64,000 nucleotides of DNA. It comes from Archegozetes longisetosus (taxonomy: Eukaryota; Arthropoda; Arachnida; Sarcoptiformes; Trhypochthoniidae). The notes below the pieces were generated by a model. That model was given only the letters and a program-made list of their open reading frames with translations, was not told the origin of the DNA and ran no database searches. Made by a program: the position numbers and the translations under genes. This document shows positions 13,895-28,020 of the stretch, piece after piece. Numbering within the stretch: the first letter of the stretch is position 1; the number at the start of each line of letters is the position of its first letter. The DNA lies in the NCBI GenBank assembly GCA_018873245.2, contig JAEMBT020000009.1, positions 16,363,794 through 16,427,793 on the forward strand, written 5' to 3'.

Positions 13895-14164
13895 GCCTAC
13901 AGCTCTCATCCTCTTCTCTATCACACATAACACATATTCATTCTTCTATTATGATATGTCACACACAGAACTCTTTAGAGGCCCCATTTTCTACAAATGA
14001 AGATCTCATTATCAGAAGTGTCATTTTTGGGTTCATAAACATGTACTAATGCATGAATCTGTGGGAATGTAGAACAGAAGAAATGAGAATATTTTAAAGA
14101 TAGCTTCTCAAATATGTATCACTCTTATAAATTCTGTCTATTCTCTCAAATTCATCCCTCAAGT

Positions 14165-14255
14165 AAAATATTCTGTATTTAACCAGCGAAAGGCACTGCA
14201 GACATATTTCAAGTATTCAGTACTTAACCAGCGAAAGCGTTGAAGACATATTTCA
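14165..14255. repeat. Tandem duplication of a roughly 46-nt segment
   Basis: Two adjacent copies of a segment that includes TTAACCAGCGAAAG and GACATATTTCAA, with small indels between them. It is slightly GC-richer than the surroundings. Confidence 0.75.
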
Positions 14256-15037
14256 ATAGATGAATAGATCTGTCCTCCTAAACGTCATTTTCTTACGATA
14301 TCCATACCGTTATATCTTCACTTATGTCTATTGCACTACAAACTACTTCTTACCTCAGATTCTCTTTTCTCTTCTCTCATACGAATACAAATTCATTTTT
14401 ATATTTCTATCTACCAAACCGTTTCAACTCATATCCAGTTAATAAAAGAGAGCGAATTTCATCTGAAGTTATTCTATTTTTCTCAGTCTCAATTGAACTA
14501 TTTCTTATTTATTATTGTAGTTATGATTAAATAAGTTTTAGATTATTGATTAGTTATGTTTTAGATATAACTTCAATTATTAAGATATAGATTTTGTTTT
14601 CTTAGAATAAATGACAATCATTTTGAGGAAAGAATTGTATCCAAACTATTATCCAAACTAGTATCCAAAATAGCATGAATTCATTCCATACCAATGAAAA
14701 TATATATCTATTTTCGAGGTTAAGCATCGTATGAACTTTCATATAATTCTAAACTTTGTTAAGCATGGAATCTGATATAATTGCGTGAGTTCTCTATAAC
14801 AACCTGTAGTGTTCTTCAAAATTCTCAAGCAGATTTTCACCTTAAGTAGATCTCTAATTGATTAAAGTTCATCAAGTTCATATAATTCGATACAAGTGAG
14901 ATTTGATCAAATATGTATATTAATATAGAAGAGAACTTTTTAATAGTTAGATAATAAGAAATCGGTCAGAAACGAATCTGAGTCATGTGTTATGATCTAG
15001 TGATGTAATTGGTGTCTAAGTTATACAACAGTTGGTT

Positions 15038-15172
15038 ATAATGCATAGAATGCAGATAATAGAGATAATGGATATAATACACATAATACGCACAAAGAAT
15101 ACACATAATACGTATAAAGAATGTACAGAATACGTACAAAGAATACACAAAATATACAGAATGCACATACTA
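15038..15172. repeat. Degenerate 18-20-nt minisatellite
   Basis: Around seven imperfect copies of a unit near ACACATAATACGCACAAAGA, grading at the left edge into ATAATAGAGATAATGG-like variants. Confidence 0.75.
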
Positions 15173-18100
15173 TTAATATATATATAGCTAATTGAGAAAC
15201 TTGAAAGAAAAAATATAATAAATTAACTGTTAATATGAAAAGTTAGCTTTAGGCAATTAATTCCATAATTGATCCCTATAGTAGTTGTGTCTGAATAATC
15301 TCCTTTCTTACTGCTGCTATTCTCAACTAATTACTAAACTTCAATTTGAACTCTTCCTCATTATTATTGTTTGGATGATAAGTTGGGATCAGTTTATGCT
15401 TTGAGAGTTTATGTGTTAAGCTGTAATTTCAGTTTGATCTTTGCATAGGAATAAGCAAATAAAAGTGTATAATTAAAAAATTCAGAATTCAGAAAGTTCA
15501 GAATTCAAAAAATTTAAAAAATTCAGATTGTTCAGAATTCCAAAAATTCAAAAAATCACAATTCAAACTCGTAAAACTTAATACTATATATTTATATTAA
15601 AATCCAATTGTTTAAACTCAGTCAGAGGATTTACTTTACTATCCGAAAAATAATATTCTATTAAAATATTTATTCCTATTCTTATTGAGTCAAAAGCTAA
15701 ATATTGCAGAGTAACGGATTCAATGATTCTTATATTTAAGTTCATATTATTGACTAAACTTTGAAATCTTTCTCAGTATATGAATCTTTGGAGATAAGAA
15801 TAGATAAAGAAAAACAATAGAATAACTCAGATAAAAATTCTTTACGTCTGCGTTTAATATAAGATCTATTTTCTCCACTCGTATTCATGATCCAAAGTCT
15901 CTCTCTCTCTCTCGACTGGATAATGAAATTCACAGTAAATAATTGAAAGACCGCGTGATATTGCATTTCATGGCATACATACACGTTCTTCACATACATT
16001 ATTAACTCTTATAAATGCAGAAAACTTTCTAACTCTCAACTTCTCTTTTATTCAAATCTTTATCGAAAATATTCACTTAAATGGAAGCAGTATTTGAGCG
16101 GCACCGATAGCATAGAATTAGTTTAAACCCCAGTACGGGATTTGAGATTTTAGAAATGTTTTAAAAGCCTATTTTTTCACAAACTAATAATCGTTCGTAA
16201 ATTCTTATATGAAAAGCTTTGCCTCAAAAGACGTTTTATATTGTGAGTATCAACTGATGTCATTCAGAGCTTAATTCTTAAGTTTGAAAGATTTGATCTC
16301 AAAACTGTATTTGTATTCACCATGAAATCCATTGCAATATATACCGAAACTTATTTCAAATTAATAATCTATCAAATCGTCAGAGCTCGAACAGTATTTA
16401 AGCGATTTGTTCAGTATAAATATGAATTTGTGAACTAATCTCATGTTATATAAGTCTGAATTAGCGACAGTTATCATGCATGAGTGGAATCCCATTTAAG
16501 AGGTTTGATTCTCCCACTCATACTATTCGGAAAGCAGTTATTGAGTTGAATTATCAATAAAGCTCTATATAAGACTTATTGCCTTATATTTATAAAATTG
16601 AAAAATATGTTTTTCTTGTCACTCTTTATTTACAATCCAATTGAAGACTTATGAATGCTGTAAATGAAGACAAATTTCTGATAATTCTTGTTGACAAAGC
16701 ATATTTTCTTATCTATTGTTACAAAACATGTGTGGTCCTATTTTTAAAATTATCTAGCATCATATCTACCATTTCATAAGTAACAGAGATTTTCAACTTT
16801 AAAATTTGAATTCTCTTTCTTTCATATGTGACTATAATTCAAACAGAATTCATAAGAATCAGGATTCATATGTTTATGAATCAATTGGAACGTGATTTCA
16901 ATTTTGATTTCAGTTGTAAGTTTTCTAAACATATATTTTTAGCCAATTCAAATACAAAGAAAATTGTCTTTTTTGATTCTTATAGTAAATATATTATCTA
17001 TCAATTGTTGTGTCACGGATTTGGCTTTAGTTCGTATTTATTGTTACATTTGGCAAACAAAGTTTGAAAAACAATCTTGTTTACAAATTTTCAATTGCAA
17101 GCAAGATTAATTAACTGTGAATAGATGTTAGAATAAATTATAATATTAACATTCTGATAAATGAACATTTACAATTAATGATAACTTTGCGTTAGAGGAA
17201 TCTTCATTATATTAGGTTGGATTCTCCCCTAAAACATCCAAACCAGAGATATTAATCGTATAATTAAGCTAATTTATTTCTGTTCTGTAAAATTAATAAC
17301 ATATATGAGATTGAACTTGTTTTATAGAACTGAAATCGATAGATAATCAACTTAAATCTATTTGATATTAGTTTATAACAAAGGAAAACCTCATATTCTT
17401 TAAGATCCTGTAAAGTCAAACAACTATTTGTGTTTCTTATTTTTAAATTAAACTCTATATAGATTTAGTTCTTTTGAGTTGAAATACTCTATAAAAAAGA
17501 ATTTGTATTGAAGAGTGAATACTATTATATACATAGCTTTTCCTTTCTATACACATGTCTATTAAAAGTCTTCAACTTTTATCTGCATCCCTTGATTCAA
17601 ATCAAATCCTTACTCAAATATTATCTTAAACAATACAATTTAAAGAAACTATCTTATAACTATCTTATTCATCCAAAACTACCTATATGTATAATTCTTA
17701 ACTCTAAGAATAAACTTCAAGTTATCACGAGTCTAGCAATCAAAGGTTTCAATAAATCAAAGTTGAGTCAACGGATCACATTTCTATTGGTTGTTATTTG
17801 TTGAATATGATAGTCTTGTTTTTAGTTTACAGTATTATTCAATAAGATCCTAAAGACAAATATGTTGACAAATAGGGTTTCTTTATTTGAATTACTTCTG
17901 TATTTAATGTTTGGATAATATTCTATCTCTAAAAATATGAATCTTAACAATAATCAAAGAGACGACAGAATAAAGTATGCGTTTCTTTCACTATAAATCA
18001 ACTCCTTTTTCAATAGAAAATTCGAACCATTCATCACTTTCTGATTATCCGAAATGTAAAAAATGGATTCCATTTATTGCAGAAGATAAAAGATATTGAG

Positions 18101-18210
18101 TTTCAAATAAAGATTCTTCTCAAATATGGCATTAATTGTGAGAATAATTCAGAGTATAAATTATGTTTAATGACGATTCAGTCACAATTCAAGTCTAGGG
18201 TTGAATTTTA

Positions 18211-18340
18211 AGTTAGGTTAGATTAGGTTAGGTTGAGGTTGAACTGGGTTAGGTTGGGTTGAACTGGGTTAGGTTGAGTTAGGTTTGGTTATGTCGGATT
18301 CGGTTTGGTTAGGTTGGGTTGAATCGGGTTAGGCTAGGTT
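18211..18340 (+). repeat. Long degenerate TTAGG-type patch
   Basis: About 130 nt of TTAGG pentamers mixed with GGTTGAACTGG and GGTTT variants. It is the longest telomere-like patch in the window and heavily degenerate, consistent with an old insertion that expanded locally. Confidence 0.8.
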
Positions 18341-19175
18341 TGTTTTTCACTCAAATTCAGAAATAATTATCAGATTATTTGTAAGTTTATGGTCTAATAT
18401 CTATAAACAAAAACTCCTTCAAAATTAATTTTTCAGTAGAATTAGTTCTGTCTATCATATGATTTGAGTGATCAGACAATCAATTCGAAAATTGATGAGC
18501 AATGCTTTGAGTCTATTAGTTTTCTTTACACTATATGTTTAGATCTCATGTTAGGGAGTTACCAATAATTAGTCAGCATATCCTCTCGAGTGGAATCAGT
18601 TCTAGTAATTTGTTTGATTCTGAGTTCAGTCCACAGAGAAATTCATTTTGGGGACACTTCACTATCACAACAAATAGTTTGACCGAAAATATAATTCTTC
18701 TGAAATATTATTGGCTTAATATAATCCAAAGATATTCGTTGTTTGAGCCTATATCTCATCCGTTTGAATGAGTCGCTGAGCTATAGTTAAGCCTCTATAA
18801 GAATATCTTCTACAACGTCTACTTAATTGGCTAATTTCTAAATCTTTGCCTATAATTTGATTAATAAATATATTGGTGTGCATGCGATTAGAAGCTATTT
18901 ATTTTGTTTTGCTTGAGCTTGCTTGCTCAAGAATTAAGATCTGATATATATTCTTCAGACAAACAGACCTTCAGATTCTAAATATACATCATTAATGAAT
19001 AATTAAATTAATGAATCTTTATCATTTAAGTTATCTGATTCATGAAATACAATTATGAAATAGATATAATGCTAAATGAAGATAATGAGATAACATAACA
19101 TGCATTTAAATAAGATATCTGTTAGTCATCATTTAGAATAACCATAAGATAATATATTAGTAGAGAAGTATTTTT

Positions 19176-19263
19176 AAATTACGTGATATATATAGTAAAT
19201 TACGTAACATATATAGTAAATTACGTAACATATATAGTAAATTACGTAATATATTTAGTAAAT
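19176..19263. repeat. 22-nt minisatellite, four units
   Basis: Four near-identical copies of a unit containing AAATTACGTAACATATATAG. High identity between units suggests recent homogenisation. Confidence 0.9.
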
Positions 19264-19830
19264 AGTTGTATGAAAAACATAGATGAGACAATTGAAGTAA
19301 AGCAAACAAATATCGACAAGAGATTTAAAGTGCACTGATAATATAAAGAGCCATAAACTGAAAATTTCATCTTTAGCCATAAATTGGTCTAGTACTCAAC
19401 AACTCTGCCTTATTAGCAAATATGTTAACTTAAGGATCAGATCTAAACCATAAACGTTTATTCTTCTTGAGTGAGTTTTGTGCAGTTTAGGCTCACTTAA
19501 GCTAACCTAAGCGTTTTGGCAGAATTCTCTCTCCATTTATTATAAATGAATTTTATTATAAATTTCTTCTATAAAGTTATAAGTTTAGAAGAAAAACTAC
19601 ACAAAGCTTTTTCTTTTCTTATAAATTTTCTGAATTTCAAATTAGTTAATCCTTTAAAGTATTGGTTTTTCAAGCGCATAATTCCTAAATTCTCAGTTCC
19701 TTCAAATTCTTATATTCTTTGTTCCTCTAAATTCTTTGTTCGTAAAATTCTTAATTCTTAGTCTATTCAAGACTTTCTTATTATTGAAAATCAAATTTTC
19801 AATCAACTACAGATTGGTTTCTCACTTTTA

Positions 19831-19860
19831 ATCTAACCTAACCCAACCTAACCTAATCTG
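19831..19860 (-). repeat. Short TTAGG-type patch, minus orientation
   Basis: CCTAA-type pentamers (CTAACCTAACCCAACCTAAC), the reverse of the patch about 1.5 kb to the left. The two face each other as an inverted pair. Confidence 0.75.
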
Positions 19861-20296
19861 ATTCTCAGTCAGAATTTAGTTTGAAAAACGATTGTTCTAT
19901 TCAAACTGTAAATTTGATTTATATTATTATATGTACTGACTTAATGTCAGCGCCAAATACAGTAATGTGTAGTGATTTCATATGCATTTCTATTAGATCT
20001 TTTGGTACTCATTTAGTTTATGCTTACTACCCTATTTAGTTATATTTATATGTATTTAGGACAGATATCGTCCAATTTTTAGGTCATACATTCTAATCAG
20101 TTCTCAAACTTTATCTATATCAATAACTCATACATACAGTTATCAATTATTTTAGTGCTGAATTATTTCGGTCACAAACTGAATTCAATTATTAATAAAA
20201 TTCTCTTATTTTATACATTTTTATATTAAGATTTTTTTGTAGCCGAATGATCTCCAAAATGTGTAATTTCAATAAAATCTTTCGGTCAAACCGAAT

Positions 20297-20350
20297 AAGC
20301 CGAATATGGCGGCCAAATATGGCAGCCGAATATGTATGGCAGCCGAATTT
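20297..20350. repeat. GCCGAATATGGC repeat
   Basis: Four copies of a short unit around GCAGCCGAATATG, GC-richer than the flanks. No coding sense is evident. Confidence 0.75.
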
Positions 20351-21055
20351 ATATCTTTAGCTGACTGAAATAACTCAACAGTAGTTATTGCTCAAAATGA
20401 CTTTATCATCAGTTAGAGTTGAAAGATAAGACATAAAAATTAAACTAAAATAATTATCGATTCATAGCAGTTTAATTAGATAATCGATAGCAATTCTTGG
20501 GTAAACTCAGACATGTTATATAAGTGGATGAAAGTTAAAGCCATAAAATCTACTTCAAATAAGTACCGATGAATTTCAATCAAGTATAACAAATATGATC
20601 AGTATTTCAAAATGTTTGTAATACGAAACCATCTGCACTTCACTTAAGAATTGAATGTTTTATAATAAAAACTAAATTCAACGGTTTCTATGTGACTGAT
20701 ATATAAGATAGAAAAGTATCAAAATATGATCCGTAGAAACCCATTTTCTACTCGATTCCCATGAGATTCTTATTGAGTGCTCAACTTCTGCGTACAGTTT
20801 TGGAAGAGTTGTTTTGATGAATAGAAGAGATCGTTTACTTTTACAAATCAACTAATCGAGTTCTATGAAAACTAATTTGATATTTGAGTTATCTTTGGAT
20901 CAAAACTACTTTATTTGACTTATTGTCTGGTTTATTTGTTGTTCAATTTATTGGTGCAGTTCTAACAAAACAAACCATAAAGATTGCTAAATTAGAAATT
21001 GATTAATTTTTTTGTTGCGAAATTAGCTTGTTCATTCATCTAGTTGATTTGTAAA

Positions 21056-21161
21056 TAAGGCTTGGAATATGTGCATTAACCTTTCATTTGATTGGCGACT
21101 TCAAAAATTAACAATTCTCATTGATCAATTATATAATAGATGTATATTATTCCGAGCCCTA
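21056..21161. mobile_element. MITE-like hairpin element (family A, copy 2)
   Basis: The left end TAAGGCTTGGAATATGTG and right end TATTATTCCGAGCCCTA are inverted repeats. The whole 106 nt aligns with copy 1 at 4,003 with roughly three-quarters identity by eye and the same order of interior blocks. TA flanks both ends. Confidence 0.65.
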
Positions 21162-23453
21162 TCTATAAATAACTTTATGTCTCAAATTGTTTTCTCAATC
21201 ATTACTATTACTCTCAACTAACCGAAACTCACAGGAATAGTATTGAACTACTTATTGATGATTAAATCAATTTTTGAGTTTCTGTACTCTTAAATCAATA
21301 GAAGTTTTATTTAGAAAATTTCGAGTATTGGTTCTGAGTCTGAGTCAATCAGTAAAGTTATATTACAAAGAATCAATAAAAGTTTCATAATATAGTTTTT
21401 AATAGAATTACAAGAATAGAAAATTCTTACAAGAATTTCTTACAAGAATAGAAAGTTCTCATAAGAATTTTTTGTAAGAATTGTATCTAATACACTGTAT
21501 ATGTATTCTTATTCCTTCTAATTTCTCTCACACTTATTTCCAGTTAATTCTACAAATGCTTCTTCGCACAAACAAATGATACCATTAGTCAAACTGAACG
21601 GCAGAACAAACATTTCGTTGTCTTTGATGTAAGCTATTCCTTCAAATTAATGTAAGTATCAAATTATTTTCCTTATAGTTCGAATATTGGATTTCAAATA
21701 ATTCTGATTCTGATACCATTATTACGATATTAAATTCAAATTTGAAATTTATACCATCTTGAAGTAATCAAAATGAATTTTGAGAAACTGCCAAATTCTG
21801 ATACTTTTTATATAAATCGAAGCGAAGAGTTTTGAACTAAAATATTGAGACTAATTTTCATGCAAGTAATGAATAAAAGTTTAGTTTTAATTTTCTGATT
21901 TTCGATCTATCGCATCGTTCAAATGAGTGAAATTTTCAACTTTGAAATTATGTTATTACTATATTATTGTAGCTGAAATTTATAGTTAAAGTTCTCCAAA
22001 CTATATTCTATAGTCTCTTTGCATTCATAGAAGTATATTAAGCTTAATATTGACTTTTTTCGTGTGTCATCTTTCACATGACTATTGAACGGGTATTAAG
22101 ATAACAGTTTAGACAAGAGCTGAAATTAACTTTTTTGTGTAAAAATAGCCACAAAAATATCAAAATAGCAGTTAATTTGCAACAACATCTCTATCAATAT
22201 ACTAAATAAAGTCAATTAATTAAATTGTTTTTCAATATTTTCACTCAATTCTATGCATAAAATCATACTTACATTTATTCTATGATTTTTATTAAACTGA
22301 ATAAATTATTTCTTATCTATAAATAATTATCATTAAGTCCAATGCCTTCAGATTTCTCTTTCAGGCATCAATTCATAAGATATTCCTTTATATCAATAGA
22401 ATTAATGAGTGCAAAGACAATCTTTGTTCTACTTATCCAAAGCATTGATTTGATGAAAATAATTACAATTAAATCAAAATCGAGTCAACACATAATCAGT
22501 TCTCATGCCTTGAATCATATGATTGCTGATGAGAAGAAAATCAGTTCTAATAATAAAGAAGGAGCAGAATTTTAGAAAGTATGGTTTCCGTGGGATTCAA
22601 ACAAGTTTGACTTCAGATTCAGAGCAGTTTGACTCGATCTACTCAAGCGAACAATGAGTTTATGTGACATTCTTTTATATTCTGAGTTATAATGAGATTC
22701 CTATTCTTATCTGTAATTGTATTCATGATCTGCTATATTGAGAGCCAAGAGAAGTGTGACAAAAATGTTGTAATAATAATCATTATACCAGTTGCCAAAT
22801 CCAGAAAATCAATGATCTTTTCACACGCTTTTGTCCTACTTCACTGACATTATCTTACCTTTACTTCTGCGTAATTAATTTTTCAAATTATTTATTTAAC
22901 GCTTTTGTCTTGATTTGGAATATCCATTGAAAAAATCATTGAAAAAGTTCATTATTGTCAATGAAGGTAATTTGCTTGAAAATTTCTAACTCGACTTTCA
23001 CTTAAGATTTAATTCCAAATTCTTAGCTATTAATTAAAAAAAGATTGAAATTAGAGGTATATAAAAACTAAGCAAAATTAGTTAATAAGAATACAAAGTT
23101 ATTGTTAAAACGAAACAAGGTACTTATGAAATAAACGATTATTCTAACTATAAAATGTTCGTTTAAAGTAAATAGTCTCATATTATATTCAGATTACTAT
23201 TCAGATTACTATTCAGAGCACATTTACTGCATGTAATAAGCATTTCAAATACATTTGAAGCAAACATTTCATTAGATAGTCTTAAAGCAACTCAGAGTCA
23301 ATTGAATCGAATAGAAATGATTAAATAAGACTATATCCGAATACTTTATTACGTTGGTATCAAAGTCTTTATTCGCTGAGAATTAATCTAGAGACCAAAG
23401 TCAGGAATGCAATCACAGCTTCCTTGTCATCCATTTGACTACACTATTATATT

Positions 23454-23535
23454 GTACAGTTGAGAACTTAATAATCTATGATAGCAACACCTAAATATTG
23501 TTGCTAAGGCTGTTGCTAAGGCTGTTGCTATGTCG
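23454..23535. mobile_element. Partial family B MITE-like end
   Basis: GTACAGTTGAGAACTTAATA followed by ATCTATGATAGCAAC matches the inverted right terminus of the 43,799 and 34,424 elements. It then runs into three copies of GTTGCTAAGGCT. No matching opposite end lies at the expected 200-nt distance, so it looks truncated or rearranged. Confidence 0.45.
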
Positions 23536-26500
23536 ACCTCCACGTAATACACATGAATTCTGCCAAATTTGAATTATAATTTGCTTTAATTACTATACGG
23601 AATATTCTATAAATCTTTTAATATCTTCAATATCATGATCAGATAGAAAGCATGTAATCACTTCTGATTGCTTACAAGGGTTGTTAAGTCTCTAAGTTTA
23701 TTATTCTAGTATCTACCTGATTAAGACATACCGTACTGGATAGTTTAGGATTTATCAATCTGATGCTATTTCATTAACTCACAAATGATAAGATACTCGC
23801 TCAATACAAAGTGTTCAATACTATTATGGATATAATCTTGAAGGAAAAACAATTCTCATATTTAAATTTTAATTCATATTGCATATATTCGAATACCTAA
23901 TTATCTCTCTATTATGAAATTATTTGATATAATCAAACTATATTTGTTATACTATTATGTGCACTAATCCATCAATTATTAACTTCAAAACTGGTTATTT
24001 TGATTATAAAAAAATTCATTATCACACTATATAATAATAAATATATTTATTTTTAAGCATACCTAAAAATACTAGACAAACACATAGATTGTATACACAA
24101 TAATTCAATTGTTCCTTCGTGTAAGGCATTTGAATTAAAGCTATTCTGAGTTAAACGTTCGATGTTTTGGTTAGGATAATTTAGTTGCACTCCTTTAACT
24201 GATGAGCTATTTTTGGCTTTCTCTCAAATCAATGCAAATTTTCGATTCTCTTCCTAATCAATATTTGGACTCTATTTGCAATCAATAGTAGAATTTTAGT
24301 GTTTCTATACATATATTGACTTTGATTGAGCATCAATGAAAATGAAGAATAATAAGTAAAGAATAAGAATTAATAATTAAAATTGTAAGTTAGAAATAGA
24401 AATAAAGTAATAATAGTTAGTAAGCTTTATATTAATTTTATATTCCTTATCATTAAGCTTCATTGAAATTTACAGCCATTAGTGATCATTAATTGAAAAT
24501 AGAGTAGAATTAGGACATAATAAGTGAAAACAAAGGCAAAAGCTATCAATATAACCATTAAAGAAGAATTTGATTGTACTATTTTTATGAATGAGACAAA
24601 TGACAGTTTTAATGTTTCACTTCATTTCTGCTATTATAACGCCTTTATTTCTATTATTTCATATATTTATAGCTATTTTTACACATTAAATATTAATTAT
24701 TATTAATGACAATTTATTTTAATAAGTATCATAATAAGTATTACATAATTACTCAAGTGTTTCCAAATCAATCTTTCAAGTCTTTGTTGAGTTAATCACT
24801 TGCAGCTATTACAATTGGATGAAACTTGATTTTTTTCAGTTTTCATTTTGCTATTCTGTTAGTATTCTGTTAGTATATAGTTACAAAATAAGCTGATTAC
24901 TGAATAATTTACATCTTTTAAGTTATGAATTAACTTAATTTATTTAATCACGAACTGTTTCACTTATAATGTATGAAAAATTATCATATCTTATAGACCT
25001 GATTGAATAATAAATAATTACTTGATATATACTTCATACAGTTAAGCTGAATTTAATACATATTGTAAAAAACAAAATAATATTACAGAATATCTCTTAT
25101 AACCAAACATGTTCAATATTGATCAGTACTAGACCAGAAATTCTCATTTTCTAATCATTCTCAAGCTGACTTCAAGTAATATCAGTTCGCTTTTCTACAG
25201 TTACCTATATCTGATTAATTCAGCAGCTATTTTAACGCAGAGCTGTTTTAGAAAATCTCAAATAAATTTATACTGAAATCAAATTACTCAACAAATCTAA
25301 TTTTAAAAATGAATATATAATGATACTTAACAAATTTTAAAGTATTCTCATTTGACCTGTACTCAATCTGCCATAACTTGAGATGGTAGTTGGCTGTAGT
25401 TGACAAGAGTGGTTAAAAACATATGAAGTGATACTGGAAAATTGCTTAGAATCATAATATACTCTTTAAGCATGTAATTTACATATTTATAAATATAACC
25501 AATTCAGCTTAGATATAGCACAAAAGTCTGAATTAGTATATATATAGTACATATATCTGAGTATTAGCAGTTTGTATCTGAAAAGTAAACTCAATTTCAA
25601 TAAGCTAACAATTATTAACGCATAAGAGCTCATTATAATAATTTGCGGTTTTACTCAACCTCATTATACTTCACAAACTTTCCAAACAACTAACTCTATA
25701 GGCTTTGTTAACAACTGGTTTCACTATCAGATTCGCAGTGTTTATGCTTGATTGGTTTTAATCTTGAAAACAGATTTTCGAACTTTAGCCTTGCTCAAAA
25801 TTGTGATTATGAGTTAACTTATTGATGAATAGAAAGCAAAAAAAGTAAAACTGATTTTAGAATGCAGCTCCAAATATCGAATAATTCTGAATAATTCAAC
25901 TGATACCCGTTGGTTTTATTTGAGCGGTATAACAATCAGCTGATGATACAATCTTTCATGTGCGACAATCACTTTACTCATATCCCATCTTTAACTTAAC
26001 TCACTTCTATTTGTCTGAATGTCTTCTTTTTAATTTTTGCAGCTATTCTTTGTGCGAATTCTCTGTTTGATTGTTGATAAACGTGATCGCAATTCGCAAT
26101 TTTTATTATTAAACTCGATGAACGTATAGAGAATCGAAATGTAGATAATTAATGACATGTTGAAAATCTAAATAATATTTCATCAAATTCACAGCACAAC
26201 ACACATCTCAATCTATGAAATCAATTTCAATTTGAACATTGTTTCAATATTTTCAATCAATCTTTTCAATATTTTGTATAACTCTTTCAAATAGTTTGAT
26301 CACCTTAAGTAAAAATTAGCCTATCTGTCAAACTAGTCTTAGGTTCAATATTTACGTAAAAATATTAATTTTATTCTTGAAAATGAATTTCTATTCTATT
26401 AAAATCTATAAAAAACAAATAAGGAGAAAGAAGAGTAACTTGTTTGATGAAACATGATACATGAAACATTCTATATTTAATTAGTTATGAACAATAACGT

Positions 26501-26974
26501 TGAGAAGATTGAGCGGTTATATTCAGCTATTTTCTAAGTATTACTGATCAACTATTACCCAAATTTATCGGAATGCAAGTCAGACAATCGAAACGACATG
26601 AATAATTGAGTTAACTAGCCACATAGTTACTAAATTAACTCTTGAACTTAGTCTTGTCCCCATTCTTTCTCTATGTAGTCCAATATATTTGAAGTGAGAA
26701 GAAAACTGTTTTTCTTATAGTTTTTTGTTTTATTGAATAAATATTTATGAGAAGAAAGTAAACTATTAAATTAGTATAAGTATAAGTATATAAACTTTAA
26801 AATTGAACCAATCAAATAGATGCACATATAAATGATAGTGAAAATACTTGATCTTATTCATTTATAACCTAATGAATTAGTTTGAAATATAAATATTAGT
26901 AAGTCACTATGTTGAGCAATGTATATTAATATGAATTAAGACTTTAATAGAATTAAATTTCTAATTAAGTAGAT

Positions 26975-27049
26975 GATGATTTTGATCATGATGATTTTGA
27001 TCATGATGATTTTGATCATGATGATTTTGATCATGATGATTTTGATCAT
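26975..27049. repeat. 15-nt minisatellite, five perfect units
   Basis: Five head-to-tail copies of GATGATTTTGATCAT, each containing the palindrome TGATCA. The unit length is a multiple of three, but flanking stops close the frames, so I do not read it as coding. Confidence 0.95.
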
Positions 27050-27934
27050 GTTGCTTTTGTTATTCAGTCAATTAGTCTCTGATATTGATCAGTCTCGAGT
27101 TCATTAAATAGTTGATTTTGGTAAGAGATGAGTTATCTTGTATAAAACCAAGTAAAGATACTATGAAAATCTTACCAAAGCTTGGCCCTATCTCAATAGA
27201 TAGGAAATTAATTGAAAAATAGATAATTGATTATGAAAGAATTCATTTGTGAGCACTTGATGTGTCTTACAATAATCAATAGACTTTATCATGATTCGAT
27301 TTAAATATTTCTTATAATTAAAATATAAAAATAATATATATGAAGAATAATCATTTATGTCATTGGCCTATTTAATAATGAATAAAATAGATATTCTAAG
27401 TTGTATTGATTTACATTGATTATCGCATATATAATCATCAATTCTAGTCTCTTATTAAGATGTTCACATAATCTTCTTTAATTTCACATTTGACTCAATC
27501 AAAATCGATTGAAAGAATTCAAACATAGAAGGCATGAAATTGTGAACATTAGCATCATAAAGAACACTATCAATAATAAATACTATTTCAAAGTTCAATA
27601 AACGTTTTTGTAAGTCAATCCTGAATGATTTGAAATTCTGTTTCTGTATAAGTAGTTCTGTATAAAAGTTTTTCTATTCATCTGGTATTCAGTTAGTTTC
27701 ATAATAAAAGGTGCGTTAGAAAAGTTTAGAAAACTTTTATTCAGTCCTAATAATATACATTTTGCTAAAAGAAATCAGATGCTATTTAGGTAGATAGTGA
27801 AAATCAATTCTTTTGAATTCACCTACTGATATCAAATTTTCGAATAATAGCTAATTTCTTATCATAGAATATGTTATTAATGATAGTAACCATCCTAGTA
27901 TTAGTTTGATTCTAATATTCTTAATAGTATCGAG

Positions 27935-28020
27935 CAAGTCTCCAAACTTGATCTGCCGGATCACTAGTGATCCGCGAGCCCAAAAAGTCTGGAAAGCGGT
28001 GACGTGGAGGTAAGCATTGA
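27935..28020. other. GC-rich island with an 18-nt perfect palindrome
   Basis: The palindrome CGGATCACTAGTGATCCG lies at about 27,957-27,974. The following 40 nt (GAGCCC, GTGACGTGGAGGTAAG) are much richer in GC than anything within several kilobases. A minus-strand frame of 62 codons crosses it but has no motif I recognise. The reverse complement of its ACGTGGAGG is shared with the end of the partial element at 23.54 kb. It may be a fragment of an unknown mobile element. Confidence 0.4.

Noticed and set aside
16084-16145. GC-richer piece with faint box A and box B resemblance
   Set aside because: Box spacing is too short for a tRNA and no cloverleaf can be drawn.
16478-16523. tRNA-like ends (ATGAGTGG ... 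CCACTCAT with a TTTGATT-like loop)
   Set aside because: Only 26 nt separate the arms, so D and anticodon arms cannot fit; just a small hairpin.
17508-17804. 98-codon plus-strand open frame rich in Lys, Leu and Tyr
   Set aside because: Opens with TTG, has AT-driven composition and no family signature.
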